Counted from the first letter of the stretch, positions 9,658-23,059 are shown. The stretch: DNA of 64,000 nt from Mactra quadrangularis (GCA_025267735.1 CM046307.1:2465258-2529257), one strand, 5' to 3'. Numbers and translations are program-made. The notes: generated from the letters alone by a model not told the origin.

Positions 9658-11465
9658 ATTTAATATATATATACTTGATATGTAATATTGATGAGAAACT
9701 TACAAACTCAATCAACACTTGGATTCATATAATTTAAATGTAAATAATACTGAAAATATTTGGATATTTCAATATATATAGATATGTAGTAGATAAATGT
9801 GAACTGAGACCAAATAAAACAATATTTAATTGTATATACAAAAGTAACAATAATATTATAAAACTTTTTATGAAATAATTTCAATTATAACTCTCTATAA
9901 ATCAATGTATAAATTTGATTATTTATTATTATTAATAAATTCAAATATGTTACTAAATTCTAAATCAATGTTTCAAAATCAATTAATGAACTAATCATAA
10001 AACTATTTGAATAATAAATTGATTATAAAACTCTAAGTTTAAATCTTGTAAATGAAATGTTATATCTAAATCTATCAGTATATTTCAAAGTCTAAATCTA
10101 CTGTCTAAATGAATATCTATTCATTAATATCAAAATGGAAATATATTAATTAAATTAATTAAATTCTAAGTCAAAATCTATAAATTCAAATCTATGTCAA
10201 AATTTAGTTATCAAATTCTAAGTCTAAATTTAGTACTTAATTAAATTCTTAATCAAAATTTAGTAATTAAATTCTTAGTCAAAATCAAGTAATTATATTC
10301 TAAGTTGAAATCAAGTAATTATATTCTAAGTCGAAATCTATAATTAAAATATTTAAAGTTCAAATCTGAAAATAAAATTTTTAAATTTAAATCTATTTGT
10401 AAAAGTCTATGTTTAAATTGATGAAATAAATTTATCAGTAAATAATCAAAGTATAATTACAAATAAATTCAAAATAAATTAAACTATTCAAAACTATTAT
10501 TGTAATTATTAAATTATTTAACAAGTTAATTTTTCTAAAGTATAAATTCTAATCAAAGTTATATTTTAAATCACATCAAATTAAATTCAAAGTATGAATA
10601 ATAATAAACAAATGTAATAAACCCAATACTAAACAAATGTCAAGGTCAAATCTGATCTTTACTATAAAGATATTATTTCATTTAAATCACTAAACTAAAA
10701 TATTAGAGAGCCAAGTCATTCATGTATCAACTATGTGTATAGTTAAATAATTAATCACTCATGCATAAACATGAACATGGAACTGATAGAATAGTTCACA
10801 CAAGGTTTTTGTTTACAATATTAAACTGCAACAAAATAATTGTCACATGTCATAAATTGAAGTAAATTCTTAAATAAATAAACTTTACTTCAACTAAACT
10901 GAAAATAAATATGCAATGTAAACATACACAGTTAAGATACAATGATTAAATGACAATTGAAAACACACAAATACAAATCATAAGATAATATAATAAAGAT
11001 AAAACAAGTGGCTAAGTTGTGTACATTAAACTTTTCACTGAACAGTAATATTACCAAAGATAAATCACTAAGTTCTTTCCCAAACCCAATCACTGAAAAT
11101 CAATAAAACAAAAAAACTAAGTGTATGGTTCGCACCTGGATGAATCAATAAAATGAATACTAAGTTCTATGAAAGGAAATACTGTGATAAAATAGCAACT
11201 CGGTTACAAAGCTTGATTTTAAATCATATAATTTAATACTATTAGTCCCAAGTTCAGAGTTTCAAGAACAATTAAATAAATAAATTCTATCAATTTAATG
11301 GAAATATCAAAATTACAAACTACTAATGACCTTGAAATGTTAAATGTCAAGTAATAATCTCACTAAAATTAATACCATATAAATAATAACACTGAAAACC
11401 TTATATCTGAATCAAATTCATGTATACAAATGCTTGTGTTTACTAAAAATGGAATGTGTAAACTT
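9658..11465. other. AT-rich leader upstream of gag; no 5' LTR
   Basis: About 1.8 kb of very AT-rich DNA without an ORF lies between the gag start and the inversion junction. I looked for the LTR ends (TGTGACCGGG, AAAGTTACA) on both strands and found neither, nor a convincing primer-binding site. It is either an unusually long 5' leader or unrelated sequence joined during rearrangement. Its outer limit at 11465 is the palindrome junction. Confidence 0.6.
10150..10350. repeat. Degenerate 26-bp minisatellite in the AT-rich leader
   Basis: Units resembling TAATTATATTCTAAGTTGAA plus ATCAAG recur with a period near 26 bp; two adjacent units at about 10290-10345 are almost identical. Earlier units are more diverged (AAATTCTAAGTCAAAATCT and variants). 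Confidence 0.6.
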
Positions 11466-14092
11466 CTGACAACAACCCTCTTACATATGTACTGACATCA
11501 GCTAAGTTGGATGCGACTGGACAACGATGGGCATCTGCACTTGGTCAATTTTCATTTGACATTAAGTATAGACCCGGAGTAAGCAACGCTGATGCGGACG
11601 GCATGTCACGATACCCTCATGAACAGCTTGATAGAGATATGATACAAGCCATCTGTGCAGATCCAGGACATGTAGTAGCTATCGAGAATATCCCTGCTGC
11701 TGGTATCAACATTGTTGATATTGTGGATGATTCTGGATCTCTTCTTGCACAGAAGGAAATTCGTGAGATTAGACAAGCACAGCGCTCGGATCCTTCTATT
11801 GAGACCTGGAGGAAGGCAGTCATTGATAAGGTTGTACCAAAGTGTGTCAAAGGGAAGGATGCTTTGAACTTTAGGAAGCAGTTCTCCAACCTAAAGATCA
11901 AACGTGGTATTCTATACCGAGAGATTGTGAAGGATGGTGAGACCTTGAGTCAACTTGTCATTCCACATTCATATAGAGAAGAAGTACTCAATGGATTGCA
12001 TGACCATGTAGGACATCCCGGGATTGAAAGGACCTTGAGACTTCTGAGGGAAAGGTTTTACTGGCCTGGAATGGCATCTGATGTTGACAAACATGTGAGG
12101 TCTTGCGAAAGATGTGTACGCCGCAAGGATAAACTTGGCCAAAGAGCTCCACTTGTCAATGTACAGTCAACCTACCCACTGGAACTAGTCTGTATGGATT
12201 ACCTTTCACTAGAGCCATCCAGAGGTGTAGGAAATATCTTGGTCATTACTGATCACTTCACAAAGTATGCAGTTGCCATACCGACCAAGAACCAGACTGC
12301 CAAGACAACAGCGGAAGCTCTGTTGGAACATTTTATCAACATTTATGGTATTCCTACACGGCTGCACTCAGACCAAGGCGCTAACTTTGAAAGCAACTTA
12401 ATTCAAGAACTGTGTAACTTAATGGGAATTAAGAAGAGCCACACAACGCCTTATCATCCCCAGGGGAATGCTGGACCTGAAAGATTCAACAGGACCCTAC
12501 TGGAGATGCTCGGCACATTGGACAATGAGCGCAAGTCGGACTGGAAGAAGTACATAAGTTCATTGGTGTATTCATATAATTGTATACCCCATGAGACCAT
12601 TGGTGTTTCCCCTTATGAACTTATGTATGGACGCCGTCCGAAGTTGCCAATTGACAATGTGTATGAGCAAGCTCTCGTTGATGACCAGTTCAGTGGCACG
12701 GATCAATTCATCATTGAGTTGAGGAACAGACTCAACAGATTGAGAGAATTAGTTGCCGTCAACACAAAGAAAGCCCAGCAGAAACAGAAGGTGCAATATG
12801 ACAAGAAAGCGAAGGAAGTAGATTTCAACGTAGGAGATCAGGTTTTAGTACGAAGAACTTGTTTTGATGGTAAACATAAGATTGTAGATCGATACGAAGA
12901 AGATGTTTACGAGATCATTGACCATCCCAAAGAAGATATCCCTGTGTTCAAAGTTAGATGCGGCGACAGAGAGAGAACATTGCATAGGAATTTACTGTTT
13001 TTATTAAAACCAGTCAGTCGTTTGGAAGATAAGGAGGAGGTGCCTATGTTCAATGGTTCTGTGGATACTGATGTGGTTACAGATACAGATGCATCAAGAA
13101 AGAGTGACGTCACCAGAAATACTGAGCATGACTTAGTCGAATCTTTAGAAGCTAAAGATTGTGTTGGGGACGCCCAGCTAGTAGACTCTAGTCAGGCAGT
13201 TGATTATATCAGTTCTTCTGATTTAGATTCATCTGATGAGGAAGATTTGTCGTATTTCGCCGTTAATGTGCAAGATCAACATCTGGACATGGATGATGAA
13301 GAAGATACTTGTTTCGTGGCAGAAACTGATGAAAGTGAAGATGAGAACACTGAAGATGGGGTACTTGAAGATGATCTTATTGAAGATTCTGACATTGACG
13401 ATCCTATTGAAGAGACATACATTGATGATCCTATTGAAGATTCAGACATTGGTGATCCTACTGAAGATTCAGATGTAGAGGATCCCATTGAAGATTCTGA
13501 CGTAGATGATCCTATTGAAGATTTAGACGTAGACGATCCTATTGAAGATCAAGACATTGGTGGTAATTCAGATGATGATGATGAAGAATTAGTACAGACT
13601 GTTGAAAGCCATCTGGATGAGACAAGTGAAGTGGTCGAGAGAACACCCGAGAGTGATAGTTCTAAACTTGTCACCATTCATGATGATGAACAGGATGATG
13701 ATAACAGTATGGCAGTTGTAGGAACTGAGGATGTTGTGGAAGATGAAGATGTTGGAGAAAGTGCTTGTGTCGCCAGTGATCTGGACAGCATGACTGGCAG
13801 AACAGAAGATTCAGTTAGTATGAATGAGGACACTAGTACAGTTGTTGATGTCGAAGCGACAGTTTTATCTCCTGCTCCTCCTCCAGTTCCTCTGCCTAGA
13901 AGATCAACTCGAGAAAGAAGATTACCAGCCAGATTTAGTGATTATGTCATGCATGAGATTGTTTGTAACGAGAAGGCAGTTGGTAATAGTTATAAATTGT
14001 ATGTATTTAAATCTATTTTAGATTCAGGCATCCTTGAGAACATGGATAGTGATTCAGCCAGTAAGTTAGTTACGATCCTTTTGAAGCTTTAA
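11466..14092 (+). pseudogene. Truncated Pol copy in right arm (RNase H end, integrase, tail)
   Basis: This is the second, inverted copy of pol, missing everything upstream of the RNase H aspartate (D742 of the full copy, codon at 11468). The open frame from the TTG at 11507 is 861 codons. It keeps the end of RNase H, the zinc HHCC region, and the complete integrase triad (D231, D289, E325 in local numbering, spacing 35). The acidic repeat tail and basic C-terminus are also kept. It differs from the left copy by at least one residue: the left has Glu and the right has Lys at codon 13664-13666. With no protease, reverse transcriptase, gag or start codon it is a fragment. It would only be translated if transcription entered from the AT-rich leader. 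Confidence 0.9.
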
Positions 14093-14685
14093 CATTGTTT
14101 TTACATTTTGTTTGTATCATTAATAGTTGTTTATTTTTTTCAGTGGTGAAAGTTTTGGAGTTGAGAATAAAGTACCCTGTGTAATTTATGTGAATTTAGT
14201 ATGTTTCAGTATTTGAAATGTATATTTTCAGCTGTTGTTGAAACTTTCAATCGTGCTTTTTAATCTTAGGTTGGTTGAGATGTTTGTGTGTAGACACGCA
14301 TACTTTTTTGGAGAGGAGGAAGAGGTGTTTTGTTTTATTTTATTTTTTTGATGCAGTGGCATTTTTATTTTTTTATACTGAAAGAATTGTTTGAATTTGA
14401 TTAGTTTTTTTATATTAAGTTAATAGTGAATTATTCAGTATTATCATATTGTTCATTTTTTCATAATTCATTTTTGTGAGCTTTGTACTGCATAGTAGTT
14501 GTAGCACTGTGCCTGTTATGTGTAGTAGATTATAGGTAGATAGTAGTTATATGTATATTATACATGTATATATTAAGTAGTAGGTGATGAAATATATATG
14601 TATGTGTTGTCTGTTAATTATATGTATTGACGATTTTGATGTTGTATATATTTTATTTTGTGACAATGACGGGACGTCATTTCTG
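14093..14685. other. Element 3' untranslated region (right-arm copy)
   Basis: This mirrors 2961-3547, with six additional bases (CATGTA) near 14565-14570. No ORF is seen. Confidence 0.6.
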
Positions 14686-14699
14686 GATGAGGGGGAGTA
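14686..14699 (+). other. Polypurine tract (right arm)
   Basis: GATGAGGGGGAGTA directly precedes the LTR start TGTGACC, identical to the minus-strand copy at 2947-2960. Confidence 0.75.
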
Positions 14700-15219
14700 T
14701 GTGACCGGGTAGTTATTAGGACACTTTCTGCTATTTCTTTCTCTTTCCGTCTTTTACTACTTTCTTTGGGTTCTTTACTTGTTATTCGCCGTTCTGGCTT
14801 CTGATTGGTTGATTCCGATAGTGCGGGAAACCTCAGATGACATGATGTGTGATTGTTGACAGACGTTCTTTATGCTTTTGAATTGACTTATTACTGAGAG
14901 TTTATATTTGTACAACTTGTTATATTAATTGTCACAGATACCCTTGGTCAGGATGAATGTGTAGTATTGTATTAGTATTGGGAGTGTTTCATCCCATAGA
15001 TTGGGACACATCCTATCTTCAGAGCTACATCATCTTTAGTTAAACATCATCTTTAATTAAACATCATCTTTAGTTTTACTTCATCAGTTTATGTCTTGTG
15101 ACATTTTGAATGTTTTCATTGTGAATGTTTATATACATGTGTCATCTTCTATAGTAATAGAGAATTGATATATAACTAATATTGTGCTCTTTAGTTATTC
15201 ATTGAACCCCAAAGTTACA
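14700..15219 (+). repeat. 3' LTR of the gypsy-type element (right arm)
   Basis: A 520-bp TG...CA block, TGTGACCGGG to AAAGTTACA, follows pol and the polypurine tract and is followed by the inverted host flank starting CATTGAAG. I saw no difference from the left-arm LTR. Since both are the element's 3' LTR, their identity dates the inverted duplication, not the insertion. Confidence 0.85.
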
Positions 15220-17352
15220 CATTGAAGATTCGAAATTGACGTCATGCGTAGTATGTATTTTATAACATTAATTGAGTTTTATATCCAGATTCTCATTTCA
15301 CATAAGAAATGTCTACAGATGCGAAATATAATAAACTGAATTAATTTTAAAACTATATTCTATTTATTTTCTTTACAATGCGGTTTACATTACAGATATT
15401 AATTATGTTTTGCCAATGAAAAAAAATACCGGGAAAATGAAGTAAATATGTTTATGGATGTGTGGTAACTATTAGATTACTATTAGATCATTTGCAATGC
15501 AACTTATTAATATAAAATCGAAGTTACAATGCCAAGGAAACAAAACCATGCGTTTTTTTGCAAAAAATGCAATTAAAAAGAATGGACTATTTTCTAAAAG
15601 GAAAAATATGTTATGTATCATTGTTTGGTTATGTAATTCATGCTATTCCTTATACATTTGCTACTAAAAGCTACATTTATAAATTAATTTATTTTCATAC
15701 ATCTGTCAAAAATAGTCTAGTTTGTGACATTATTGACATGATGAGCAAGTAAATTGATATGCTTATGGAGAAAGGTAAGATCAGAAAGGAATTGCTTCTG
15801 GTTTCAAACAAGACTTTCGCCTCATCAATAGAAAGAAGACGGAGTGTTTCTAGTTGGGATACAATATATATACTACATTAGGAAAGTCGAAAGTGTTTTA
15901 CGTAAAAACATTTAGTTCAAACATTAAAATTGTTCAATGTTTGTAAAAGATAGACATTGTCGGAATAAGGTTGAAATAAATCAAAACTGATTGACATATA
16001 CAATAAGATCTACTTTTACTATTGTCAAATGTGAGAGTATGACAAAGTGGAATTACAGACCTAAAATTCATATCATAGGATATAAAATGATAAGAATAAA
16101 AATATATTAATCAATAACATCAAGTACTTTAAGTTATTATATTTCTTTTTTGTTTGACACATTAATGCCTTACAAAGTGAAATATAAACTATATTTTCAT
16201 TTTTACAAAACTATTAAACGGTAAAGTTTTTTTCCGTTCGTGCCATACGAATAATGACACATTCGAAGATTTTGAAGTATATCAATGTATTTGAAATTGT
16301 CACTTGATTTTCGATATTTCCTTAGGCATGTTTGATCTTCAGATCTAAAAAACATCAAAAATACGAAAGGCATTATCAAGTGATTCCTCGTTGTATCTAA
16401 TCAAGTAACTTAGATAAGTTCAATATGTATTATTTATACGTACATACAATTGAATTTGAAATCAACCCAGCCCATAATAATTATCTAAAACAGTCCTATA
16501 AATGGTTGAACATAGCAGTTGTTTTAATGAAACTAAATTAATAGTATCATTGATTGCTTTCGGCGCGATATGACCTTTTAGTGTTGGTGCGCCGTAAAAC
16601 CCAAACAAACAAATAATGAAACTAAACGAATACATTTCACAATCATATGACAAGATGCTACTTTATGTCTGCTTGACACACAAAGAAACAGTTAATAATG
16701 AGCAATGTTGTGTGGATGAAGATGTATATCATTATAATTTCACAAATAGCTCAATTAATACCACTGACAATTCCAATGTAAAATATCGTGATGCTTTACA
16801 ATAACTTTACAGTATTTGCAGACTGAATACTTAATTTTATTAACGTGTGTATCATCAGGCGTTCTTTTGACTGTTATATCTGTAAGCAATACGAACTTGC
16901 ATCGATCAATTGGCGTTGCTATACGTATACAAGTGTTTTCGATGCATAATTTAAAATTTTCAAATTTACGGTAATCACTTACTTCCACACTAATTGGTGC
17001 ATCTCATGACCTCAGGGCATGAACGTATCTCTATTTGTAGATTCAATTATGCAATTTCACGATTCAGTCTGTCGGAAAAAGATGTGTCTATAAACAAATC
17101 TATTAACTTCTTGATGTAGAGTGACGTCTAACAAACATTTATTGACACTAATGGAAAAGGAAGTCTTTGATAATAGTTGTCCGCCATACTAAACAAAATT
17201 GACAATAGTGCATCCAAGATAAATCACGGTACAAAAATAATAAAAAAATATATAAACACATGCTAAAAAAAGCTAAATTGGCTGGTAATATGTTTCATTA
17301 AATGGATTATCAAACACGCTACAAATTGGAACAGATAATTTTTATTTAGCTT
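15220..17352. other. Inverted host flank (right arm)
   Basis: This is the reverse complement of 294-2426, non-coding. Its inner 769 bases (15220-15988) form a second inverted pair with 19117-19885. Confidence 0.7.
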
Positions 17353-17579
17353 AGGCCACAACAAATTAATCATATGTTCTATGCATCTGCTCGCACCTTT
17401 ATTTTGACGTTTTTTTTACAAAAAAACCTTTTTTTTTATTTCCTCGCTCGCTCATAAAAATCTGGTCAAACCGCTATATAAAGCAAGTGAATAAAGACTT
17501 TTTTATTTTTTTTTCGCTCGCTCGCCCCATTTCCCCCCAAGAAAAATCCATAGAACACATGATCAACTTGTTGTGGCCT
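17353..17579. mobile_element. Small foldback MITE (right-arm copy)
   Basis: The mirrored copy of the element at 66-293 has the same AGGCCACAACAAATTAAT and GTTGTGGCCT ends. One homopolymer is one base shorter. Confidence 0.6.
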
Positions 17580-17644
17580 TCTGACAGTTTCAAGCACATA
17601 AAACATTTCATATTATACAGTGTTGTATCAAAACACTAAGTCGA

Positions 17645-19116
17645 TTTTCTCATATTATAATATCATTCGCAAATGCCAACCCATGTCACTGACTATATAT
17701 TATATAGTAATTGAAAACTTTAATATTATATTAAACAATGTACTTACGTTAAATTTTGACATTTTACCGAAGCTATAAATGGATGGCTTTAACAAACAGC
17801 ATTTCAATAGAACCTTCAATCAAATGGTCCTAGGTAAGTTTAATTAGTTTTAGTGACATTAAAACTTCAGAGACAAATTGGCAAAACGTGAATTTGTTCC
17901 AAGACCAGCAAATGGCTGTTGCAAATTAACAAACAATATTGATTCGAGTAACGTACATGCAATATAATGTACGAGGTGTAATAGAAATCCCAAAGTCATA
18001 CCTTGAGGAGCCAATTTAGTTTCTTTAAAAGTTTAAGACATACGTGTGATGGTTACTAAATGTAAAGTCAAATGTCTTGCACACATGTGGATAATGCATC
18101 TATAAGTATGTTGACTTATATGTTAATTGAGTGTTTTAATACCAATATGTACCAATAACTTTTAAATGAACTTAACGAAATGTACAATGTAATGTATTTT
18201 TAATCAAACATAATCTATATATGTATTTGATTGTGTATATTTGTATGAGCAAGTTGCTTTGAAACATTTTGAAATAAAGAACTAAACGTACACATTGAAC
18301 ATGGTTAACCTTTTGTCCACGCATTAAAACAACAATTAGAATAATGGTTAAACAAACTGCAAAAAATAAAATATATACATGAATATAAATATCAAATTCA
18401 ATCTTTTTAAAGAGCCTGAGACCATTAGAATGTGTCGAGGCTTTCAGAACATAATATATTTGGCAAGAGAGCAGTTCAGATGACAAAGACCAAAACAGTT
18501 ACTCAACATAAGTATATTTTTAGTATATTCAAAATCCTTTTCAAGTTATATAATTCATTAACTATATTTAAAAAAGATATAGGTGTCAAATACTTTGCTC
18601 CAATACTTAACAATACACTTAAAGTGAACTCTAGAGATAATATTGCAATAACATTCGACATATATTAGGAAATGTTAACAACAAATATTATTTACAAAAA
18701 ATTGTTACAAGCACACGATAAGAAGAAGGTTGAAATTTGAAAATTACTTAGCGGTGTCAATATCGAATGCTACAGAAAATATATTGTAATGTTTTATAAA
18801 CATAACACCGAAGGCTAAACTTAACATGGGAAGTAATACTATATCATAAAAGAATCGTCAGTATTACAATGTGCAGTAAATATCCGTCTGTAACATGATT
18901 ACGTGAGACTCCTAGCAGACAATTCCATGCATTATAAATGATAGTTTCCGGGGGATTCCTGTGAAACGTCTGACAAATATTGAATGACATATCTGGTATA
19001 AAAGTATCATCTGATTGAATATAACACTATCAGTATAAGAGAGTTTTAGGACTTTCATTTTACGAGAGAAACCAAGCTGTCTAGTGAAAATAACTAAAAA
19101 CTGAAAGTTTTCTGGA
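17645..19116. other. Non-coding segment between right arm and third flank copy
   Basis: About 1.5 kb of AT-rich DNA present once in this window. ORFs here are short (up to about 104 codons) and low complexity. Because the left arm starts at the window edge, this segment could also exist, inverted, to the left of base 1. Confidence 0.5.
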
Positions 19117-19885
19117 AGTTTTGATTTATTTCAACCTTATTCCGACAATGTCTATCTTTTACAAACATTGAACAATTTTAATGTTTGAACTAAATGTTTT
19201 TACGTAAAACACTTTCGACTTTCCTAATGTAGTATATATATTGTATCCCAACTAGAAACACTCCGTCTTCTTTCTATTGATGAGGCGAAAGTCTTGTTTG
19301 AAACCAGAAGCAATTCCTTTCTGATCTTACCTTTCTCCATAAGCATATCAATTTACTTGCTCATCATGTCAATAATGTCACAAACTAGACTATTTTTGAC
19401 AGATGTATGAAAATAAATTAATTTATAAATGTAGCTTTTAGTAGCAAATGTATAAGGAATAGCATGAATTACATAACCAAACAATGATACATAACATATT
19501 TTTCCTTTTAGAAAATAGTCCATTCTTTTTAATTGCATTTTTTGCAAAAAAACGCATGGTTTTGTTTCCTTGGCATTGTAACTTCGATTTTATATTAATA
19601 AGTTGCATTGCAAATGATCTAATAGTAATCTAATAGTTACCACACATCCATAAACATATTTACTTCATTTTCCCGGTATTTTTTTTCATTGGCAAAACAT
19701 AATTAATATCTGTAATGTAAACCGCATTGTAAAGAAAATAAATAGAATATAGTTTTAAAATTAATTCAGTTTATTATATTTCGCATCTGTAGACATTTCT
19801 TATGTGAAATGAGAATCTGGATATAAAACTCAATTAATGTTATAAAATACATACTACGCATGACGTCAATTTCGAATCTTCAATG
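19117..19885 (+). repeat. Third copy of the host flank, ending at the LTR insertion point
   Basis: These 769 bases match 1658-2426 at a constant offset of 17459, and I saw no mismatch. The left border lies in AGTTTTGATTT. The right border is CTTCAATG, exactly where the LTR begins in the left arm. After it the sequence continues ATTTCAAC instead of TGTAACTT. This is the structure expected of an unoccupied copy of the insertion site. Confidence 0.9.
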
Positions 19886-22800
19886 ATTTCAACTTTTAAT
19901 GCAAGTATTGTGTACACATTTTCCAGTCAAGGCTATTATCACATTGTCTTCTGTCAATTAAGTTCATATCAATATATCTGGTTACCGTCTTACCTGATTC
20001 AATGTCAGAGTGTTTTATTGTCCTTTGTACTAAAACTATATTTATTTGTTACGTCTGTTACACCAAACAAACACAATAAATCGTCTGGACAACAAACGAG
20101 CATTTGGTTTTGAGTTTAGACTTTAAAACAAACAAAAATCGAAATGTGTGTTGTGTTTAATAGCTTCGCTTTATAAACTTATTGTATCAAGATCAACTAA
20201 TGATTCTTCGACGTCGAAAAGGTGTTTTCATAAAACATTTCCTTTTTTACTTTTAAATTTTTGCACAGGTTTGTGAACGATTCTAATAACTTATATGTGT
20301 AAAAATAAACTGTTTGCTAAGTTTTATCAATGTTTCTGATCGCTCTTTTAAGATATTTATTCGAATACTAAGACGAACAAGATTTTAATCCATCATGTTA
20401 GAATTTTTAATTTTAGTTTAAAGCATTTTTTATAGAATTTTGTATGACCCGTAATGTTTCGGTGTACTGTTTAACTAAACAATGGTAACGATGTTTTTAA
20501 TCATATTTCATTGAACGTGCATGCATACCAGAACATTATTAGGTTGACTGATAACTTACTTTATAGTTCATGAAGATGCCATTTTTATAAAGAAACTACT
20601 ATATGAGTCAAGCACATGTGCATCAGACTGTTTATTAGATTCTTTTCTCGTACGAGTATGTTGAAAAGCGGAAGTAAAACGTTATATCAAAACGTGTTCC
20701 CGTCTCAATTTGTTCATACAAACTTATGTGTTATTACTATTTTTGAAAACCATGGTAACTTTTTATGTTCGTACCATAGTAGCATATAATGTTATGTTTC
20801 GTGCAGTTGTTTTGTATTTATTAACTGGACTGGATTGCAATTATTGTTTTATTTAAGTTGTATCTCAAATAGTGATTTACAGACGTTTTATGAATATAAT
20901 CAATATCTGAAACTGGATATCTCTAGTATTTGACAGAACAGATCATTACTACCAATAAATTTGAAGAGTAAATGGACTATATGATACAGTAGTGGGAATA
21001 ACATCTAATTCTAACTAACAATATCTGTGAACAATCATGTAAGATGTCGTAAGATATGGTCTATTGTTTCGATTTATGTAGTAGATAATATATTTTCTAT
21101 TGATCAAAATTTTATATTAAATGGATAAATGGGCCTGTATAACAATGCGCATGAAACACGAATGTACATGTTTCTTCGTTGTTAATAATAAACCAAACTT
21201 TGAACTTCAGCACTACAATCTTACCCTTTTCTAATTATTTCATAAATATAGCGTGTAGAAAATGCTTGTCCTGGACATTAAACATTTTTAAAAGTTAAAT
21301 AATAAAATAAATCAATACCAAAGTAGAACTAAAACATCATATATAAACATAGAGAAACATTTGTCTCTTTCTTGATATATGTTGATCATGTTTTATTTTT
21401 TCCGAATGAATCCCGTTAGTGTTCACGGAAATGTTTTATGTTATCATATTGTGTATATACCAATATCAAATTTAATTTATATTTCCTCTTATTCAGCCGA
21501 ACAGCTTATCCTTGTTAATTTTTTATCAGGTGCAGTATTCAATTAGCGCACAGACTCTTCTGATTTTATCTTCTGATGATCCTTTGAACTTTATCTAGTT
21601 CATGATATATGTCTATCCTTGAGCTAATTCCTTCTAACTATATTTATACATTGATCTGTGTGTCATGTACCAATTTATTCTTGTTATTTCCTGACAGTCT
21701 TCGTAGGAGTGTTTTGCCTAAGGTCATTCTACTGTATCAAGAAGCAGCACAATAACATTTGCAAAGTTATCATCAGAATTATTCATACGCCTTTGTTTTG
21801 ACATTATAAATACGATGAATAGAGAGGCTTGTAATTCAATCATTTACTCCATAGTTAGAGTAAGTGTGGTAAACTAAAGCTTAAAGTACTGGGAGTAGAT
21901 ACTCGGGTTGTAATGCTGTTGCGTCCTAGAACCTTGTTTGAACCATCAGTGGCAATTGCTTTGTTACTGTCAGTTCTAAGGTTGTAACCCCTTAAGGTCT
22001 TGTTTTCGTTATTTGTTCGTGGGGTCGATTATATCACATACAGTTATAAATATCATTCTTTTTGTATTTGGATATGTGTGTTTTTACTGTTTTTGTTCCT
22101 GATATGTTCTCACACTTCCCTCTCTCAAATTTTAAGTAGACGATTTACTTTCAAACTGAAATGAGTTAAGTATTGCTAGGACGCAACATCAGTTGGATAG
22201 AGTCACTGATATACATGTCATCATTATTATCTAGTAAAATATTCAATGTAGTACTTTCACTACATAATTGCGTGACCTAGATAAGCGTACTTAAATCTAA
22301 TCTTGTTTGTAAAGTGCATCGTGCCTTATAGAATTTCCTTTCCGTCAACATTGCTGAGATCATTTGAGAGGAGTTTACTCATAAGGTTATCCTTAAAATA
22401 ATCGGTTGAAGGCAAAATAGGGTTGTCAACCTCGCTATTTAAAGTACACGGTTTTGTAGAATTTTGTTTCGTTTGTGTCTGTCGCCTTATATGAGATGCA
22501 AATCTTGATTTGCCTTACTTAGTCATAATAATAAAACGTCGATTTTGGAATTGAAAAAAATAACATTTTCTGGCCATAATCCGACAAAAAAAGTTTATTC
22601 TATTTATCAGTAATAAGTAAGTTGATAGACATGTCATAATCCAGATATTTTGAACAGCGTGGGCGTATATGGGTCAAATCCGTTTGTAATCGATGCCAAA
22701 TTGGTGATATAAAAGTCTGGTTATTTTAGACATTTAATACAATAATCGTTGATGTCTGACAGTTATTTGTTATATAATACAGTTAACATTGTTGTTAGTA

Positions 22801-23059
22801 TCCCATTACTGTATATTTTTGACATCATTACCATAAATATGATAATACTGTATCAACAGTTCGTGATATTTCAGCTCCTTTAGACAATACCATAATACCA
22901 CTATAAACTTAGTCTTTAATAGTCAACGATTTATTAAGGTTGATATGTCTTTCATGTTATAATGAAATTGGAATAAAATAAGTAAAATTGGGTGAAAATA
23001 TACTCTACTTGTCATGTACGGCAAGAACTTACTTTATGTGATTCCATCTTTCTGACAGT
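19886..23059. other. AT-rich non-coding DNA
   Basis: I see no gene here. A short inverted pair, CTGTTGCGTCCTAG at about 21913 and CTAGGACGCAACATCAG at about 22180, may bound a 280-bp element but is too short to call firmly. Confidence 0.5.

Larger units (their letters stand above)
11466..17644 (-). repeat. Right arm of the giant inverted repeat
   Basis: This is the reverse complement of 1-6174. The match begins abruptly at 11466, inside the pol RNase H coding region (CTGACAACAACCC), directly after AT-rich leader sequence. It runs outward to 17644. Paired positions sum to 17640 in the inner part, 17646 after the 6-base indel, and 17645 at the outer edge. No obvious microhomology is visible at the junction beyond chance bases. 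Confidence 0.97.

Noticed and set aside
9658..11465. Hidden 5' LTR or tRNA primer-binding site in the AT-rich leader
   Set aside because: I found neither LTR terminus. A GGTTCGCACCTGG motif near 11128 recalls tRNA sequence but is not placed next to any LTR end.
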